Origin: Bacillota bacterium
GTDB taxonomy: Bacteria; Bacillota; Clostridia; Peptostreptococcales; Anaerovoracaceae
Direction: 5' to 3'
Length of the DNA stretch: 51,867 nucleotides
NCBI GenBank assembly: GCA_019420525.1
Contig: JAHZHA010000013.1
Coordinates: 1-51,867 of the forward strand
The translations under genes and the position numbers were made by a program. Positions within the stretch are counted from its first letter, which is position 1. Each line of letters begins with the position of its first letter. This document shows positions 15,196-23,780 of this stretch, piece by piece. Under the pieces are notes generated by a model. It saw only the letters and a list, made by a program, of their open reading frames with translations. It did not search any database and was not told the DNA's origin.

Positions 15196-17694
15196 ATGAA
15201 AAAAATACAGCGCATCATCCCGGCAGCCGTCTGTCTCGTCTGCCTCACCGTATTCACAGCGTTTCCACAGACAGCTTTGGCGGCAGGGACGGCGGATGCG
15301 GAGATCGTGATCTTTCACACGAATGATACTCACGGTTACCTCACCGGTGACGGAGAGAGCACAGTGGGTCTGGACAAAGTGGCTGCCCTGAAAAAGTCGG
15401 AGCCGGATTCTATTCTGGTGGACGCGGGAGATGCGACACAGGGGCTTCCCGTAGCATCGCTTACGAAAGGAAGCGACGTGATCCGGCTGATGAATCTGGC
15501 CGGTTACGATCTGATGGCAGCGGGAAATCACGAATTCGATTTCGGCACGGATCAATTTCTCTCAAATGCTGCAGCGGCCGAATTTCCCATTCTGGCTGCC
15601 AACATTTACAGGGACGGGCAGCTGCTTCTCTCCGGTGTGCAGGAGGGTAACAGCGGGGATCACGTGATTCTTGAGAGAAAAGGCGTCCGGATCGGATTTT
15701 TCGGACTGACGACTACGGAGACGGCGGTGGCTGTCAACCCGCTGTACGTTTCCGATCTGACTTTCCTGGATGAGGTGGAGACGGCGAAGGAGCAGATCGA
15801 CGATCTGAAGGAAGAAGGAGCGGACGTCATCATCGCCGTCTGTCACATGGGAGAGGGCGGTTCTTTCTGCGACAGCACGCAGCTGGCGGAGGCGATGAAG
15901 GGGAGCTATCAGGATGAACTCGACGTCATCATCGACGGTCACAGCCATACCGTGGAAAACAGAGAAGTCAACGGGGTAACTATCGTTCAGACGGGCACCG
16001 GGCTGTCGGCAGTAGGACGGCTGGAACTGGAGATCAGCGGAGATGAAGTGACGGCTTCCGAACAGCTGCTGACGCCGTCGGATCTGGCGGGAATGACCGG
16101 GGACGAAGCGGTGGCACAGGCACTAAGCGCCATCGAAGCCTCTCAGGCTGACATGCTGAATCAGACAGTGGGAGAGACCAAAGCGACTCTGTGGGCCGGA
16201 ACGGTAGGCGGAATTTCGGTTGCCAGAGCTGTGGAGACGAATTTCGGCGATTTTGCGGCCGACGCTTTCCGGGAGGCAGGCATCGCTTTTCTGAAGAATA
16301 CTGGGAGGGATACGGATATCCCCGTCATAGCCGTGGAGAACGGCGGCGGAATCCGGGCTTCTCTCTATAACGGTGAGATTACGCTGGGCAATCTCATCAG
16401 CGCTTTTCCGTATTCCAACACGCTCTACATGAAAGAGATCACGCCGGCAATTCTTTACCAGATTATGGAAATTTCTGCAGGATCGATGGACGGACAGGAC
16501 GGCGAGACGGGAATGCTCCTGCAGAAGGACGTATTCGGCGGATTTCTGCAGGTGTCCGGTTTTACTGTGGAATTCAATCCTGACGCTCCGAAGGGACAGC
16601 GTGTCGCATCCATCGCTGCGGAGGGCATGCAGCAGCCGTTGAGCCGCAGCGATACATCGTCGAAGCTGCTGCTGGTGAGCAACAACTATATCATGAGCGG
16701 CGGAAACGGTTATGACGTGCTGGCGCAGCTGCCGAAAGAAGGAGAAGCCGGCGGCGAGCTGGAGACGATCCAGGGTTATCTGGAGAAGTGCATCGCGGAA
16801 AATATGCTGGAAAACTACGCTGTTCCTGCCGGGCGCATCATCATAACAGGCGATGATTACGAACCGCACGATTACACGGCGTCTGTGCGGATTACGGATG
16901 AAAGCGGCGCAGCTGCCGCAGGCCGGAAGGTCTCTTACCGGGTGGACGGCGGAGCGTATCAGGAAGGTATCATCGATGAAGAGGGAATTCTCCGGGTGAC
17001 GGTTTCCGACGGAGCTCACGGCATCCGTCTCAGCGACGGGCAGACTGACGTTTACGTGGACAATTACACGGGAATCGGGTTAACCGAAGACGGGATCCGG
17101 AACTTTCCGTCGCTGAAAATCGCGGAGGACAGCGGTGAGGCAGCGGAAGAACTGCCGTTTTCCGACGTGGCGGAGGACGCCTGGTATTACGATGCCGTTT
17201 CTTTTGTGGATGAAAAAGGGCTGATGCAGGGCAGCGGAGAGATGTTTTATCCGGAGCAGGATACCAGCCGGGCTATGGCCATCACGGTACTCTGGCGTCT
17301 GGCGGGATGTCCGGAAGCCGAAAGCGCTGCTCCTTATAAAGATACGGACGGAAGCGCGTATTACGCAGAAGCTCTTGATTGGGCCGCGGAAGAGGGGATT
17401 GCAGCGGGAATCACCCGGGACACATTCTGTCCGGAGAAACCTGTATCCAGAGAGCAGCTCGCCGTCTTCCTTTACCGTTTCGCCGGGAGTCAGTCGTACG
17501 ATACGAGCGGCAGCGCGGATCTCAGCGGATTCCGGGATGCAGGCAGCGTCGATGCGTACGCGGTTTCAGCGGTGAAATGGGCGTGCGCCTGTGGTATTCT
17601 GAAGGGAACGGCAGAAGATATCCTGTCCCCCGATGCGACGGCTTCCAGAGTCCAGACTGCGGAGACCGTCATGAGAATGTGCCTGATCGGTTGA
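15196..17694 (+). CDS. Secreted 5'-nucleotidase/metallophosphoesterase with three SLH domains
   Basis: An 832-residue exported enzyme. A Sec signal peptide ends near 'TALAA' (about residue 30). The calcineurin-like metal site is built from 'HTNDTHG' (41-47), 'DAGDATQG', 'GNHEFDFG' (from residue 110) and 'DGHSHT'. The 5'-nucleotidase C-terminal domain follows (about 335-550: 'NFGDFAADAFREAG', 'NGGGIRASLYNG'), then a small beta-sandwich region (about 555-640). Three S-layer-homology repeats (about 655-832, first 'FSDVAEDAWYYDAVSFV') anchor the enzyme to wall polymers. It hydrolyses extracellular nucleotides, so it probably supplies phosphate or nucleosides. Ribosome site AAGGAG. Monocistronic, with its own terminator. 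Confidence 0.93.
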   Translation: MKKIQRIIPAAVCLVCLTVFTAFPQTALAAGTADAEIVIFHTNDTHGYLTGDGESTVGLDKVAALKKSEPDSILVDAGDATQGLPVASLTKGSDVIRLMNLAGYDLMAAGNHEFDFGTDQFLSNAAAAEFPILAANIYRDGQLLLSGVQEGNSGDHVILERKGVRIGFFGLTTTETAVAVNPLYVSDLTFLDEVETAKEQIDDLKEEGADVIIAVCHMGEGGSFCDSTQLAEAMKGSYQDELDVIIDGHSHTVENREVNGVTIVQTGTGLSAVGRLELEISGDEVTASEQLLTPSDLAGMTGDEAVAQALSAIEASQADMLNQTVGETKATLWAGTVGGISVARAVETNFGDFAADAFREAGIAFLKNTGRDTDIPVIAVENGGGIRASLYNGEITLGNLISAFPYSNTLYMKEITPAILYQIMEISAGSMDGQDGETGMLLQKDVFGGFLQVSGFTVEFNPDAPKGQRVASIAAEGMQQPLSRSDTSSKLLLVSNNYIMSGGNGYDVLAQLPKEGEAGGELETIQGYLEKCIAENMLENYAVPAGRIIITGDDYEPHDYTASVRITDESGAAAAGRKVSYRVDGGAYQEGIIDEEGILRVTVSDGAHGIRLSDGQTDVYVDNYTGIGLTEDGIRNFPSLKIAEDSGEAAEELPFSDVAEDAWYYDAVSFVDEKGLMQGSGEMFYPEQDTSRAMAITVLWRLAGCPEAESAAPYKDTDGSAYYAEALDWAAEEGIAAGITRDTFCPEKPVSREQLAVFLYRFAGSQSYDTSGSADLSGFRDAGSVDAYAVSAVKWACACGILKGTAEDILSPDATASRVQTAETVMRMCLIG

Positions 17695-17724
17695 TTGTAA
17701 AGAAAAAATACAGAGTCATATAAA

Positions 17725-17763
17725 ATTGTCGGCCTTGAGATGTTACGGGCCGGCAATTTTTTT
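17725..17763 (+). terminator. Terminator after the SLH nucleotidase
   Basis: A perfect 10-bp stem ATTGTCGGCC/GGCCGGCAAT (17725-17734 and 17748-17757) is followed by seven T residues. Confidence 0.92.
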
Positions 17764-17923
17764 ATGGAGCCGGGCTGCCTGAAGGATGAAGGAACGGGAT
17801 GAAATTATTTTCTGAAGAACGGAAAAAATATGGCGGAATGCGAAACGCAGAGAGCCGCAGTTTCGTCTTTATTTATAGAAGAGGAAAAAGATCGACGGTG
17901 ATGAGGGAGAAAGGGAGAACGCC

Positions 17924-18493
17924 ATGAATGACAGGAAGCTTCTCAGGGATCTGAAAAAAAGAGCGCCGGACGCCCTGGAGAGGATTATGGAAAAGTACGG
18001 CGGATACGTCAGCATGATCGTGTTTTACACTATGGGAGCCGGCGCCTGCAGGGAAGACGGGGAGGAGACGGCGGCCGACGTATTTCTGTCGCTGTGGGAA
18101 AAGGCGGACCGTATCGGAGATGACGTCTGTCTGCGGAGCTATCTGGCGGCTATGGCACGGAACAGAGCCACAGACCGGCTGAGGAGCCGTCAGTACCGGG
18201 AAGGTCTCAACACCGGCTGCGGAGAAGCAGAGGAGTCTGAAAGAGTCGGAGGAGAGTACGTCGCGGAAGATCCTGCCGTAAAGGCGGAAGCAAACGATGT
18301 GCTCCTTCAGGCGCTGCGGAAACTGGACGAGACGGATCGGAATATTTTCTTCCGGTATTATTATCTCGGGGAAACGGCGGCAGCCGTGGCGGAAAAGACC
18401 GGAATGAAGGAAGCGACAGTCAGGACGCGCCTGGCCCGGGGCAGAAAAAAGCTGAAGCGGATTCTGAAAGAGGGGGAATATTTTGATGTTTAG
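17924..18493 (+). CDS. ECF-family RNA polymerase sigma factor
   Basis: A 189-residue sigma-70 family protein of the extracytoplasmic-function class. Region 2 is at about residues 20-90, with 'DGEETAADVFLSLWEKADRI' and 'YLAAMARNRATDRLRSRQYR', the core-binding and -10 recognition helices. An acidic linker follows, then region 4 at about 125-180, with 'DETDRNIFFRYYYLGETAAA' and the helix-turn-helix 'MKEATVRTRLARGRKKLKRIL'. The ribosome site is AAGGGAG. The stop overlaps the next gene, a membrane-spanning protein that should be its anti-sigma factor. No consensus ECF promoter for autoregulation was recognised in 17764-17923. Confidence 0.93.
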   Translation: MNDRKLLRDLKKRAPDALERIMEKYGGYVSMIVFYTMGAGACREDGEETAADVFLSLWEKADRIGDDVCLRSYLAAMARNRATDRLRSRQYREGLNTGCGEAEESERVGGEYVAEDPAVKAEANDVLLQALRKLDETDRNIFFRYYYLGETAAAVAEKTGMKEATVRTRLARGRKKLKRILKEGEYFDV

Positions 18494-19538
18494 AGGGAAA
18501 AAAATCCGGAAACGGCAGCAGTGTGAAAGAAGGATCGAGATGCTCACCGGCATTTCTGCAGAATCGGTACGTCAGCGGGTGAGGGCGGGACTGGCGGATG
18601 CCGGAGAAAACAGGACGGCGGAAGGGCGTGTCCCCGGAAGCAGACTGCGCCGCTCCGTCTGCATTGCGGCGGCCGTCATCGCTCTGGTCTCTCTCAGCGT
18701 CATGGCATTCGCAGGCATACTGGATTTCCGGACGCTGTTCTGGGAAGAAGGTGCAGGGGATGTGAGAGATACGGGAAGCCTGTCGGCGCTGGAAACGGAA
18801 GATGTCCGCTTTATCGTGGAGGATGCGGTATCCGACGATTCGATGATGTATCTCATTTATTCTCTGGAAAGTCTCAGCGAAGAGGGAAAACGGATCGTGG
18901 AGGAAGAGCCGATCTGGACGCTGATGAATATGATGGAGTGTTCTTACCGTGACAGCAGCGGCGAAGAAGAGAGCGAGAACGCGAACATCGGTGTTTTCTG
19001 TTCTCCGCTGGAAGAACTGAACGAAGGAGACAAGAGATATTTCCGTGTAAAGATTCCGCTGAAGGGAATAGAGAAAATCTCTTTCTGCATGGAAGAAGGC
19101 GGACAGAAGGCAGAAGTGCCGATGAGTCTCAATCCGGAAAGTATCCGTTTTGAATTATTCAGCGATGATGAGGCAGAAGCACGGATCTCAGAAAAGGAAG
19201 ACGAGGTGGCGGCGGAGTCCGGACTGGCGGGCGACGGATGGATCCTGAAAGATATCGTGGTGACGAAATTATCCTTACGGGTGACGTGCCTCGTGAAAAC
19301 AGGAACCGCCGGATACCGGCTTCCCTGGATCGAAATCGTCTATGCCGACGGATCGTCGCAGCCTGTGGCTGAAATACTCGGCGGCGCTTATTCCGGCGAT
19401 CCGGAGAGAAGTGAAGACGGGGAAGAAAAGGGCTTTTACGAGATCAACGACTTCGGGACTTTCCGTCAGGTTCAGAATCCAGAGAGTATAAAGGCTGTAC
19501 GCATTGCGGGAAAAGAGTATTATCCTGTTGCTGAGTGA
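18486..19538 (+). CDS. Putative anti-sigma factor with one membrane span (DUF4179-like)
   Basis: A 350-residue protein whose ATG at 18486 overlaps the end of the sigma gene by eight bases. A basic cytoplasmic head of about 55 residues, expected to hold the sigma factor, is followed by one membrane helix (about 57-77, 'CIAAAVIALVSLSVMAFAGIL'). An outside domain of about 270 residues follows, with 'VRFIVEDAVSDDSMMYLIYS' and later strands resembling the DUF4179 family found next to clostridial ECF sigma factors. No zinc-binding HxxxCxxC anti-sigma motif is present, so the assignment rests on topology and operon position. The inducing signal is unknown. Confidence 0.75.
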   Translation: MFRGKKIRKRQQCERRIEMLTGISAESVRQRVRAGLADAGENRTAEGRVPGSRLRRSVCIAAAVIALVSLSVMAFAGILDFRTLFWEEGAGDVRDTGSLSALETEDVRFIVEDAVSDDSMMYLIYSLESLSEEGKRIVEEEPIWTLMNMMECSYRDSSGEEESENANIGVFCSPLEELNEGDKRYFRVKIPLKGIEKISFCMEEGGQKAEVPMSLNPESIRFELFSDDEAEARISEKEDEVAAESGLAGDGWILKDIVVTKLSLRVTCLVKTGTAGYRLPWIEIVYADGSSQPVAEILGGAYSGDPERSEDGEEKGFYEINDFGTFRQVQNPESIKAVRIAGKEYYPVAE

Positions 19539-19663
19539 TGCCGCGGATTTGTGCAGAACGGCCGAAACATTTCTTTCCGGAGTTGCAGTATTCCGGCAGA
19601 CAGGGGATTGTGCTAAAATAGGGAAAACGCAGAAAAGAAAAAACGGTTTATGGGAGGAACGTT

Positions 19664-20743
19664 ATGCATTATGAGATGCCGGTAAAGGTATATGAAGAAG
19701 AAAATTGCGTATTGAATCACAGCGGACGGCTGGCAGCTCTGGGGAAGAAGGCGCTCATTGTGACGGGGCGCCGTTCCGCGAAAGTTAACGGATCGCTGAA
19801 GGATGTGACGGACGCTCTGGAAAAAGAAGGGACGAGATATGCCGTATTCGACGAGATCGAAGAAAATCCTTCGGTGGAGACGGTCATGAAGGGAAGAGAC
19901 CTGGGACTGGCGGAATATGCGGATTTCGTCATCGGAATCGGAGGAGGATCGCCTCTTGACGCGGCAAAGGCCATCTCTTTTATGATGTGCCATAAAGACA
20001 GAGACGCTTCTTATCTGTACGAGGACGACGGAAACGACGACGCTCTTCCGGTGGCAGCCGTTCCCACCACCTGCGGTACAGGCTCCGAGGTGACGTCCAT
20101 ATCCGTGCTGACGCGTCACGACAAGGAAACGAAAGCCAGCATTCCGCACCGCATCTTCCCGGAAATCGCGCTGATCGATGCGAAATATCTGCGGAGCGCT
20201 TCCCAGAGCGTCATCCGGAATACGGCGGTAGACGCTCTGTGTCATCTCTGCGAAAGCTGGATCAACGTGAAAGCCGACGATTTCAGCCGTATGTTTGTAA
20301 GCGCTGGACTGAGAATCTGGAAGCGCGGCAGAGACATTCTGCTGGGAGAACGACAAGCGGAGACAGAGGATCTTCGCAGTCTGATGCGGGCTTCCACGCT
20401 GGCAGGTATGGCCATCTCTCACACCGGCACATCGCTGCCCCACGGACTGAGCTACGCGGTGACATATGAGACGGGAATGCCTCACGGAAGAGCGGCGGGC
20501 TATTTCCTGCCGGGTTTCCTGCGGGAAGCGAACCCCGGCGACGCTGATTATCTGGTGCGGGAAGCGGGATTCCGTGATATCAGTGAGCTTCAGGCATTTT
20601 ACACTGCCGTCTGTCAGGAGGCTGCCGTCCCGGAAGAAATACTGGAAAAGACGGTTCAGAGTCTTCTGCAGAATCCGGCAAAACTGAAAAGCTGTCCGTA
20701 TTCAGCGGATGAAGCGGTTCTGAGACGCATCGCCGGCATCTGA
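19664..20743 (+). CDS. Iron-containing alcohol dehydrogenase
   Basis: A 359-residue cytoplasmic NAD(P)H-dependent dehydrogenase of the group III (iron-activated) alcohol dehydrogenase family. The nucleotide-binding loop is 'GIGGGSPLDAAKA', followed by 'PTTCGTGSEVTSISVLT'. The metal ligands are all present: Asp190 and His194 ('DALCHLCESW'), His260 ('HGLSY') and His274 ('GMPHGRAAG'). The length is slightly short of the usual 380-390. Such enzymes interconvert short-chain aldehydes and alcohols or hydroxy acids during fermentation, and the substrate is not predictable. The start has TGGGAGG eight bases upstream. It is monocistronic and convergent with the rnf operon through a shared terminator. 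Confidence 0.93.
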   Translation: MHYEMPVKVYEEENCVLNHSGRLAALGKKALIVTGRRSAKVNGSLKDVTDALEKEGTRYAVFDEIEENPSVETVMKGRDLGLAEYADFVIGIGGGSPLDAAKAISFMMCHKDRDASYLYEDDGNDDALPVAAVPTTCGTGSEVTSISVLTRHDKETKASIPHRIFPEIALIDAKYLRSASQSVIRNTAVDALCHLCESWINVKADDFSRMFVSAGLRIWKRGRDILLGERQAETEDLRSLMRASTLAGMAISHTGTSLPHGLSYAVTYETGMPHGRAAGYFLPGFLREANPGDADYLVREAGFRDISELQAFYTAVCQEAAVPEEILEKTVQSLLQNPAKLKSCPYSADEAVLRRIAGI

Positions 20744-20782
20744 TTGCGGAAAATACGGCGAATAAATCAGATAAATCGAAAA

Positions 20783-20830
20783 AAAAACCTTTTGCAGCGG
20801 TACGTTTTCACGCAGCTGCAAAAGGTTTTT
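20783..20830. terminator. Bidirectional terminator between adh and rnfB
   Basis: A 15-bp stem (AAAAACCTTTTGCAGC at 20782-20797 with GCTGCAAAAGGTTTTT at 20815-20830) provides a T tract on either strand. It ends both the alcohol dehydrogenase transcript and the minus-strand rnf operon. Confidence 0.92.
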
Positions 20831-20870
20831 ATATTTAGAATCTATTTATTATTTACAGTTCTGACTTCTC

Positions 20871-21686
20871 TTATTTGGCCGCTGCAGCCTTAGCAGGCTT
20901 CGGCAGCTTCACGATCGCGTGAGTCGGACATTCTTTTGCGCAAAGACCGCAGTTCTTGCACTTTTCCGGATCGATGACCGCGTTGTTGTTTTCCACCTTG
21001 ATGGCATCAAACTTGCAGACTTTTTCGCATTTCTTGCATCCGATACAGCCTGCCTGGCAGACTTTTCTCGTGACCGCACCCTTGTCTGTAGAACTGCAGG
21101 CTACATAAGTCAGATTGTGCTTCGGTACCATGGCGATGATATCGTTCGGGCATGCCTTTGCGCATGCCTTACAGCCCACACAGTTGTTTCTGTCTACCCA
21201 GGCTACCCCGTTGACGATGCCGATTGCGTCGAACTGACAGGCTTCCACACAGTCGCCGTAGCCCAGACATCCGTGCCCGCAGGCACCGGCGCCTCCGTAG
21301 AGAGACTTTACTGCTTTACAGGTAGGAATTCCCTGATAGTCGAAAATTTTATCTGTCTTATTATCGTATCCGCCGCACATGACGACTGCATATTCGCCTT
21401 CTGCGGAACCCGCGTCGACTCCCATGATCGCCGCCAGAGCGGAAGTTATGGACGGCCCGCCCACCGGGCACAGATTTACGTCAGCGCCGCTTTCCACGAT
21501 AGCGCTGGCATAGTCCGAACAGCCAGCATATCCGCAGCCGCCGCAGTTGGCGCCCGGCAGAGCTTCTGTGAGTTGTTCCACTCTTTCATCTACAGGGACG
21601 AACATGATTTTCGCTGCTACGGTGAGGAGCACGCCTGCGACGATACCGACGACGCATACGATGAGAACAGGAATTAAATATGCCAT
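20871..21686 (-). CDS. rnfB: Rnf complex subunit B, polyferredoxin
   Basis: This 271-residue subunit takes electrons from reduced ferredoxin into the Rnf complex. An N-terminal membrane helix (about 3-26) is followed by the Fes-type cluster motif with Cys48, Cys51, Cys56 and Cys73 ('GANCGGCGYAGC'). Further cysteine sets give several 4Fe-4S sites: 136/140/146/150, 169/172/175/179, 214/217/220/224 and 243/246/249/253. The last three are classical ferredoxin CxxCxxCxxxC units, as in clostridial RnfB. A short Lys/Pro/Ala tail ends the protein. It is the last gene of the operon, 14 bases after rnfA, with TTAGGAGG as ribosome site. The extra clusters are normal for anaerobic Firmicutes. Confidence 0.97.
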   Translation of the reverse strand: MAYLIPVLIVCVVGIVAGVLLTVAAKIMFVPVDERVEQLTEALPGANCGGCGYAGCSDYASAIVESGADVNLCPVGGPSITSALAAIMGVDAGSAEGEYAVVMCGGYDNKTDKIFDYQGIPTCKAVKSLYGGAGACGHGCLGYGDCVEACQFDAIGIVNGVAWVDRNNCVGCKACAKACPNDIIAMVPKHNLTYVACSSTDKGAVTRKVCQAGCIGCKKCEKVCKFDAIKVENNNAVIDPEKCKNCGLCAKECPTHAIVKLPKPAKAAAAK

Positions 21687-21700
21687 AAGTTCATTACCTC

Positions 21701-22291
21701 CTAACCGAATATGCCTTCAACGACACCGCTGAATCCCATGAAGGATACGGAAAGTATGGAAGCGGCGATGAGAACAGAAGGTACACCTTTCAGCACTTCC
21801 GGAATATCCGCAGTTTCCATTTTTCCTCGGATTCCGGCAAATAACACCATGGCCAGAAGGAAGCCGACGCCGGCACCGAAAGAGTTGGCCAGAGATTCCA
21901 GGAAGCCGTAGCTGCTGTCGATATTATTTACCGTAACGCCCAGAACGGCGCAGTTTGTCGTGATCAGAGGGAGATATACGCCCAGCGATCTGTACAGAGG
22001 CGGCATGTATCTCTTCAGCGTCAGTTCCACCAGCTGTACCAGAGCGGCGATGACGAGAATAAATACTACTGTCTGCATATATCCGATGCCGAAGCGGTCC
22101 AGAAGGAATGTCTGAATCGGCCAGGTTGCCAGTGTAGCAAGCACCATTACGAATGTGACGGCGAGGGACATGCCGACAGCCGAGTCGAGCTTTTTGGATA
22201 CGCCCAGGAACGGACAGATACCGAGGAACTGAGCGAGTACATAGTTATTGACGAGAATAACGCCCAGCATAATGCTGAAAATCGCTGCCAT
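21701..22291 (-). CDS. rnfA: Rnf complex subunit A
   Basis: A 196-residue membrane subunit with six helices, homologous to NqrE and RnfE. Conserved blocks include 'NNYVLAQFLGICPFLGVSKK' near the start, with the cluster-binding cysteine of the membrane-embedded iron site, and 'YLPLITTNCAVLGV', which supplies its partner cysteine. RnfA and RnfE form the membrane core that carries electrons across and couples transfer to Na+ or H+ export. The start overlaps the rnfE stop by one base (TAATG), consistent with coupled translation and a 1:1 ratio. Confidence 0.97.
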   Translation of the reverse strand: MAAIFSIMLGVILVNNYVLAQFLGICPFLGVSKKLDSAVGMSLAVTFVMVLATLATWPIQTFLLDRFGIGYMQTVVFILVIAALVQLVELTLKRYMPPLYRSLGVYLPLITTNCAVLGVTVNNIDSSYGFLESLANSFGAGVGFLLAMVLFAGIRGKMETADIPEVLKGVPSVLIAASILSVSFMGFSGVVEGIFG

Positions 22292-23211
22292 TATTTATCG
22301 CCTCCTTCCGTAGTCTGAGCTGCTGAGGCAGATGGGTCATTTTTAGGAGAAGCTTCATTGCTGAAAGTCTTCGCTTTCCAGACGTTGAGCGCCTCTTCCA
22401 CTTTCTTCGCTCCGTCATTCTGCTCCGCTTTTTCCGCTTTTGGAGCCGCCTTGGAGTTGTCTGCTTTTTTCGCTTCCGGAGCTGTCTTGGCTGCTTCCGC
22501 CTTTTTCGCTTCTGCGGCAGCTTTCGCTGCTGCGATTTTAGCAGCCTGTGCTTCTAATTCAGCGATAGTTTCAGGATCTCCAGGGCAACCGGAACAGCTG
22601 AACTCTCTGTTGAGCTTTCCGCCGGTGATTTTGTTGACGATAGCCGTCAGAATACCGAAGACGAAGAAGCCGCCCGGAGCGAGGATGAAGATGCTCATCG
22701 GAGTGATGAGATTCGTGGTGATTTCAAATCCCAGAACTGTGCCTGCGCCGATGAATTCGCGGATGGCGCCCATGCAGAAGAGGGCGAGTGTGAAACCGAG
22801 ACCCATGCCGATACCGTCGAGAGCGGAATCGAGGACGGAGTTCTTGCTGGCGAACATTTCGGCTCTTCCCAGGATGATACAGTTTACTACGATCAGAGGA
22901 ATATATAATCCCAGCGAGGCGTTCAGACTCGGCAGATAAGCCTGCAGAAGGAACTGAACAACCGTTACGAATCCGGCGATTACTACGATGTAGCAAGGGA
23001 TTCTGACTTTATCGGGGATGATATTCTTGAGCAGTGAGATGACGATATTTGCGCATATGAGAACCGCTGTGGTAGACAGGCCCATGCCTGCGCCGTTGAT
23101 CGCCGATGTGGAAGTCGCAAGGAACGGACATGTTCCCAGCAACAGCACCAGCGTAGGATTTTCTTTGATCAGACCTCTGGTGAGTATGGTGAGCTTAGAT
23201 TCTTTTTCCAT
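22291..23211 (-). CDS. rnfE: Rnf complex subunit E with an unusual Ala/Lys/Glu-rich C-terminal extension
   Basis: The first 200 residues are a standard six-helix RnfE, with 'NPTLVLLLGTCPFLATSTSA' and 'YIPLIVVNCIILGRAEMFAS' carrying the core cysteines. The family normally stops near residue 200-230, but this protein runs to 306. The extra part starts with a CxxC pair ('FSCSGCPGDPETI', Cys206 and Cys209). It continues as an about 95-residue low-complexity, mostly Ala/Lys/Glu segment predicted to be helical or disordered on the cytoplasmic side. The frame is uninterrupted and the extension ends exactly at the rnfA start, so it is not a sequencing slip. Function of the tail unknown. The start overlaps the rnfG stop (TAATG). 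Confidence 0.95.
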   Translation of the reverse strand: MEKESKLTILTRGLIKENPTLVLLLGTCPFLATSTSAINGAGMGLSTTAVLICANIVISLLKNIIPDKVRIPCYIVVIAGFVTVVQFLLQAYLPSLNASLGLYIPLIVVNCIILGRAEMFASKNSVLDSALDGIGMGLGFTLALFCMGAIREFIGAGTVLGFEITTNLITPMSIFILAPGGFFVFGILTAIVNKITGGKLNREFSCSGCPGDPETIAELEAQAAKIAAAKAAAEAKKAEAAKTAPEAKKADNSKAAPKAEKAEQNDGAKKVEEALNVWKAKTFSNEASPKNDPSASAAQTTEGGDK

Positions 23212-23780
23212 TATTTTGAACCTCCCATCTCTTCATAAGCGGCCAGTGCATATTTCACGCAGCCGTAAATACCGTTGGAGGAAACCGTGGCTCCTGTGAC
23301 TTCGTCCACCTGGCTGTCTTTCTTGATGTTGTCGACCTGGTCAAGCTGTGTGAGCGACTGGTACTGTGCCAGATAACCGCTGTCCATAGCTTTCGTGCCC
23401 AGTCCCGGCGTATCCGCATGATCTGTGACTTTGACACCGGTGATGGCGCCCTCCGCGTCGATTCCCACCATGACGGTGATGGTGCCGCCGAAAGATTTGT
23501 TCTGCGCTGTGACGACGACGCCCAGACCGCTGTCTTCCACGTAATATTCCGTAACGCCTTCCGGCAGGCTGCCTTCCGCCGCGGTAAAGGAACCGGCGCC
23601 CGGAAGAACTTCCATACGTGCGGCATCTGCCGTTTCTTTATTGATCTTTTCGATCTGCGGAGCGGTGACCTGATACGTCACTGCCAGCGCACCGGAGATG
23701 ACGAGACAAATGACGAGCAGGATGACGGTAGGACCGATCATGCCGTCCCGGAAAGAAGTTTTCTTTGTATCATTACTCAT
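23211..23780 (-). CDS. rnfG: Rnf complex subunit G, covalent flavoprotein
   Basis: A 189-residue subunit with one membrane helix (about 15-37) and an extracytoplasmic FMN-binding domain. The flavinylation motif Dxx[S/T]GA[T/S] is present as 'DEVTGATVSSNG', so FMN should be joined by phosphoester to Thr165 by an ApbE transferase, which is not in this window. 'ADTPGLGTKAMDSGYLAQY' is also typical of the domain. It passes electrons between RnfB and RnfD across the membrane. The start overlaps the rnfD stop (TAATG). Confidence 0.96.
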   Translation of the reverse strand: MSNDTKKTSFRDGMIGPTVILLVICLVISGALAVTYQVTAPQIEKINKETADAARMEVLPGAGSFTAAEGSLPEGVTEYYVEDSGLGVVVTAQNKSFGGTITVMVGIDAEGAITGVKVTDHADTPGLGTKAMDSGYLAQYQSLTQLDQVDNIKKDSQVDEVTGATVSSNGIYGCVKYALAAYEEMGGSK

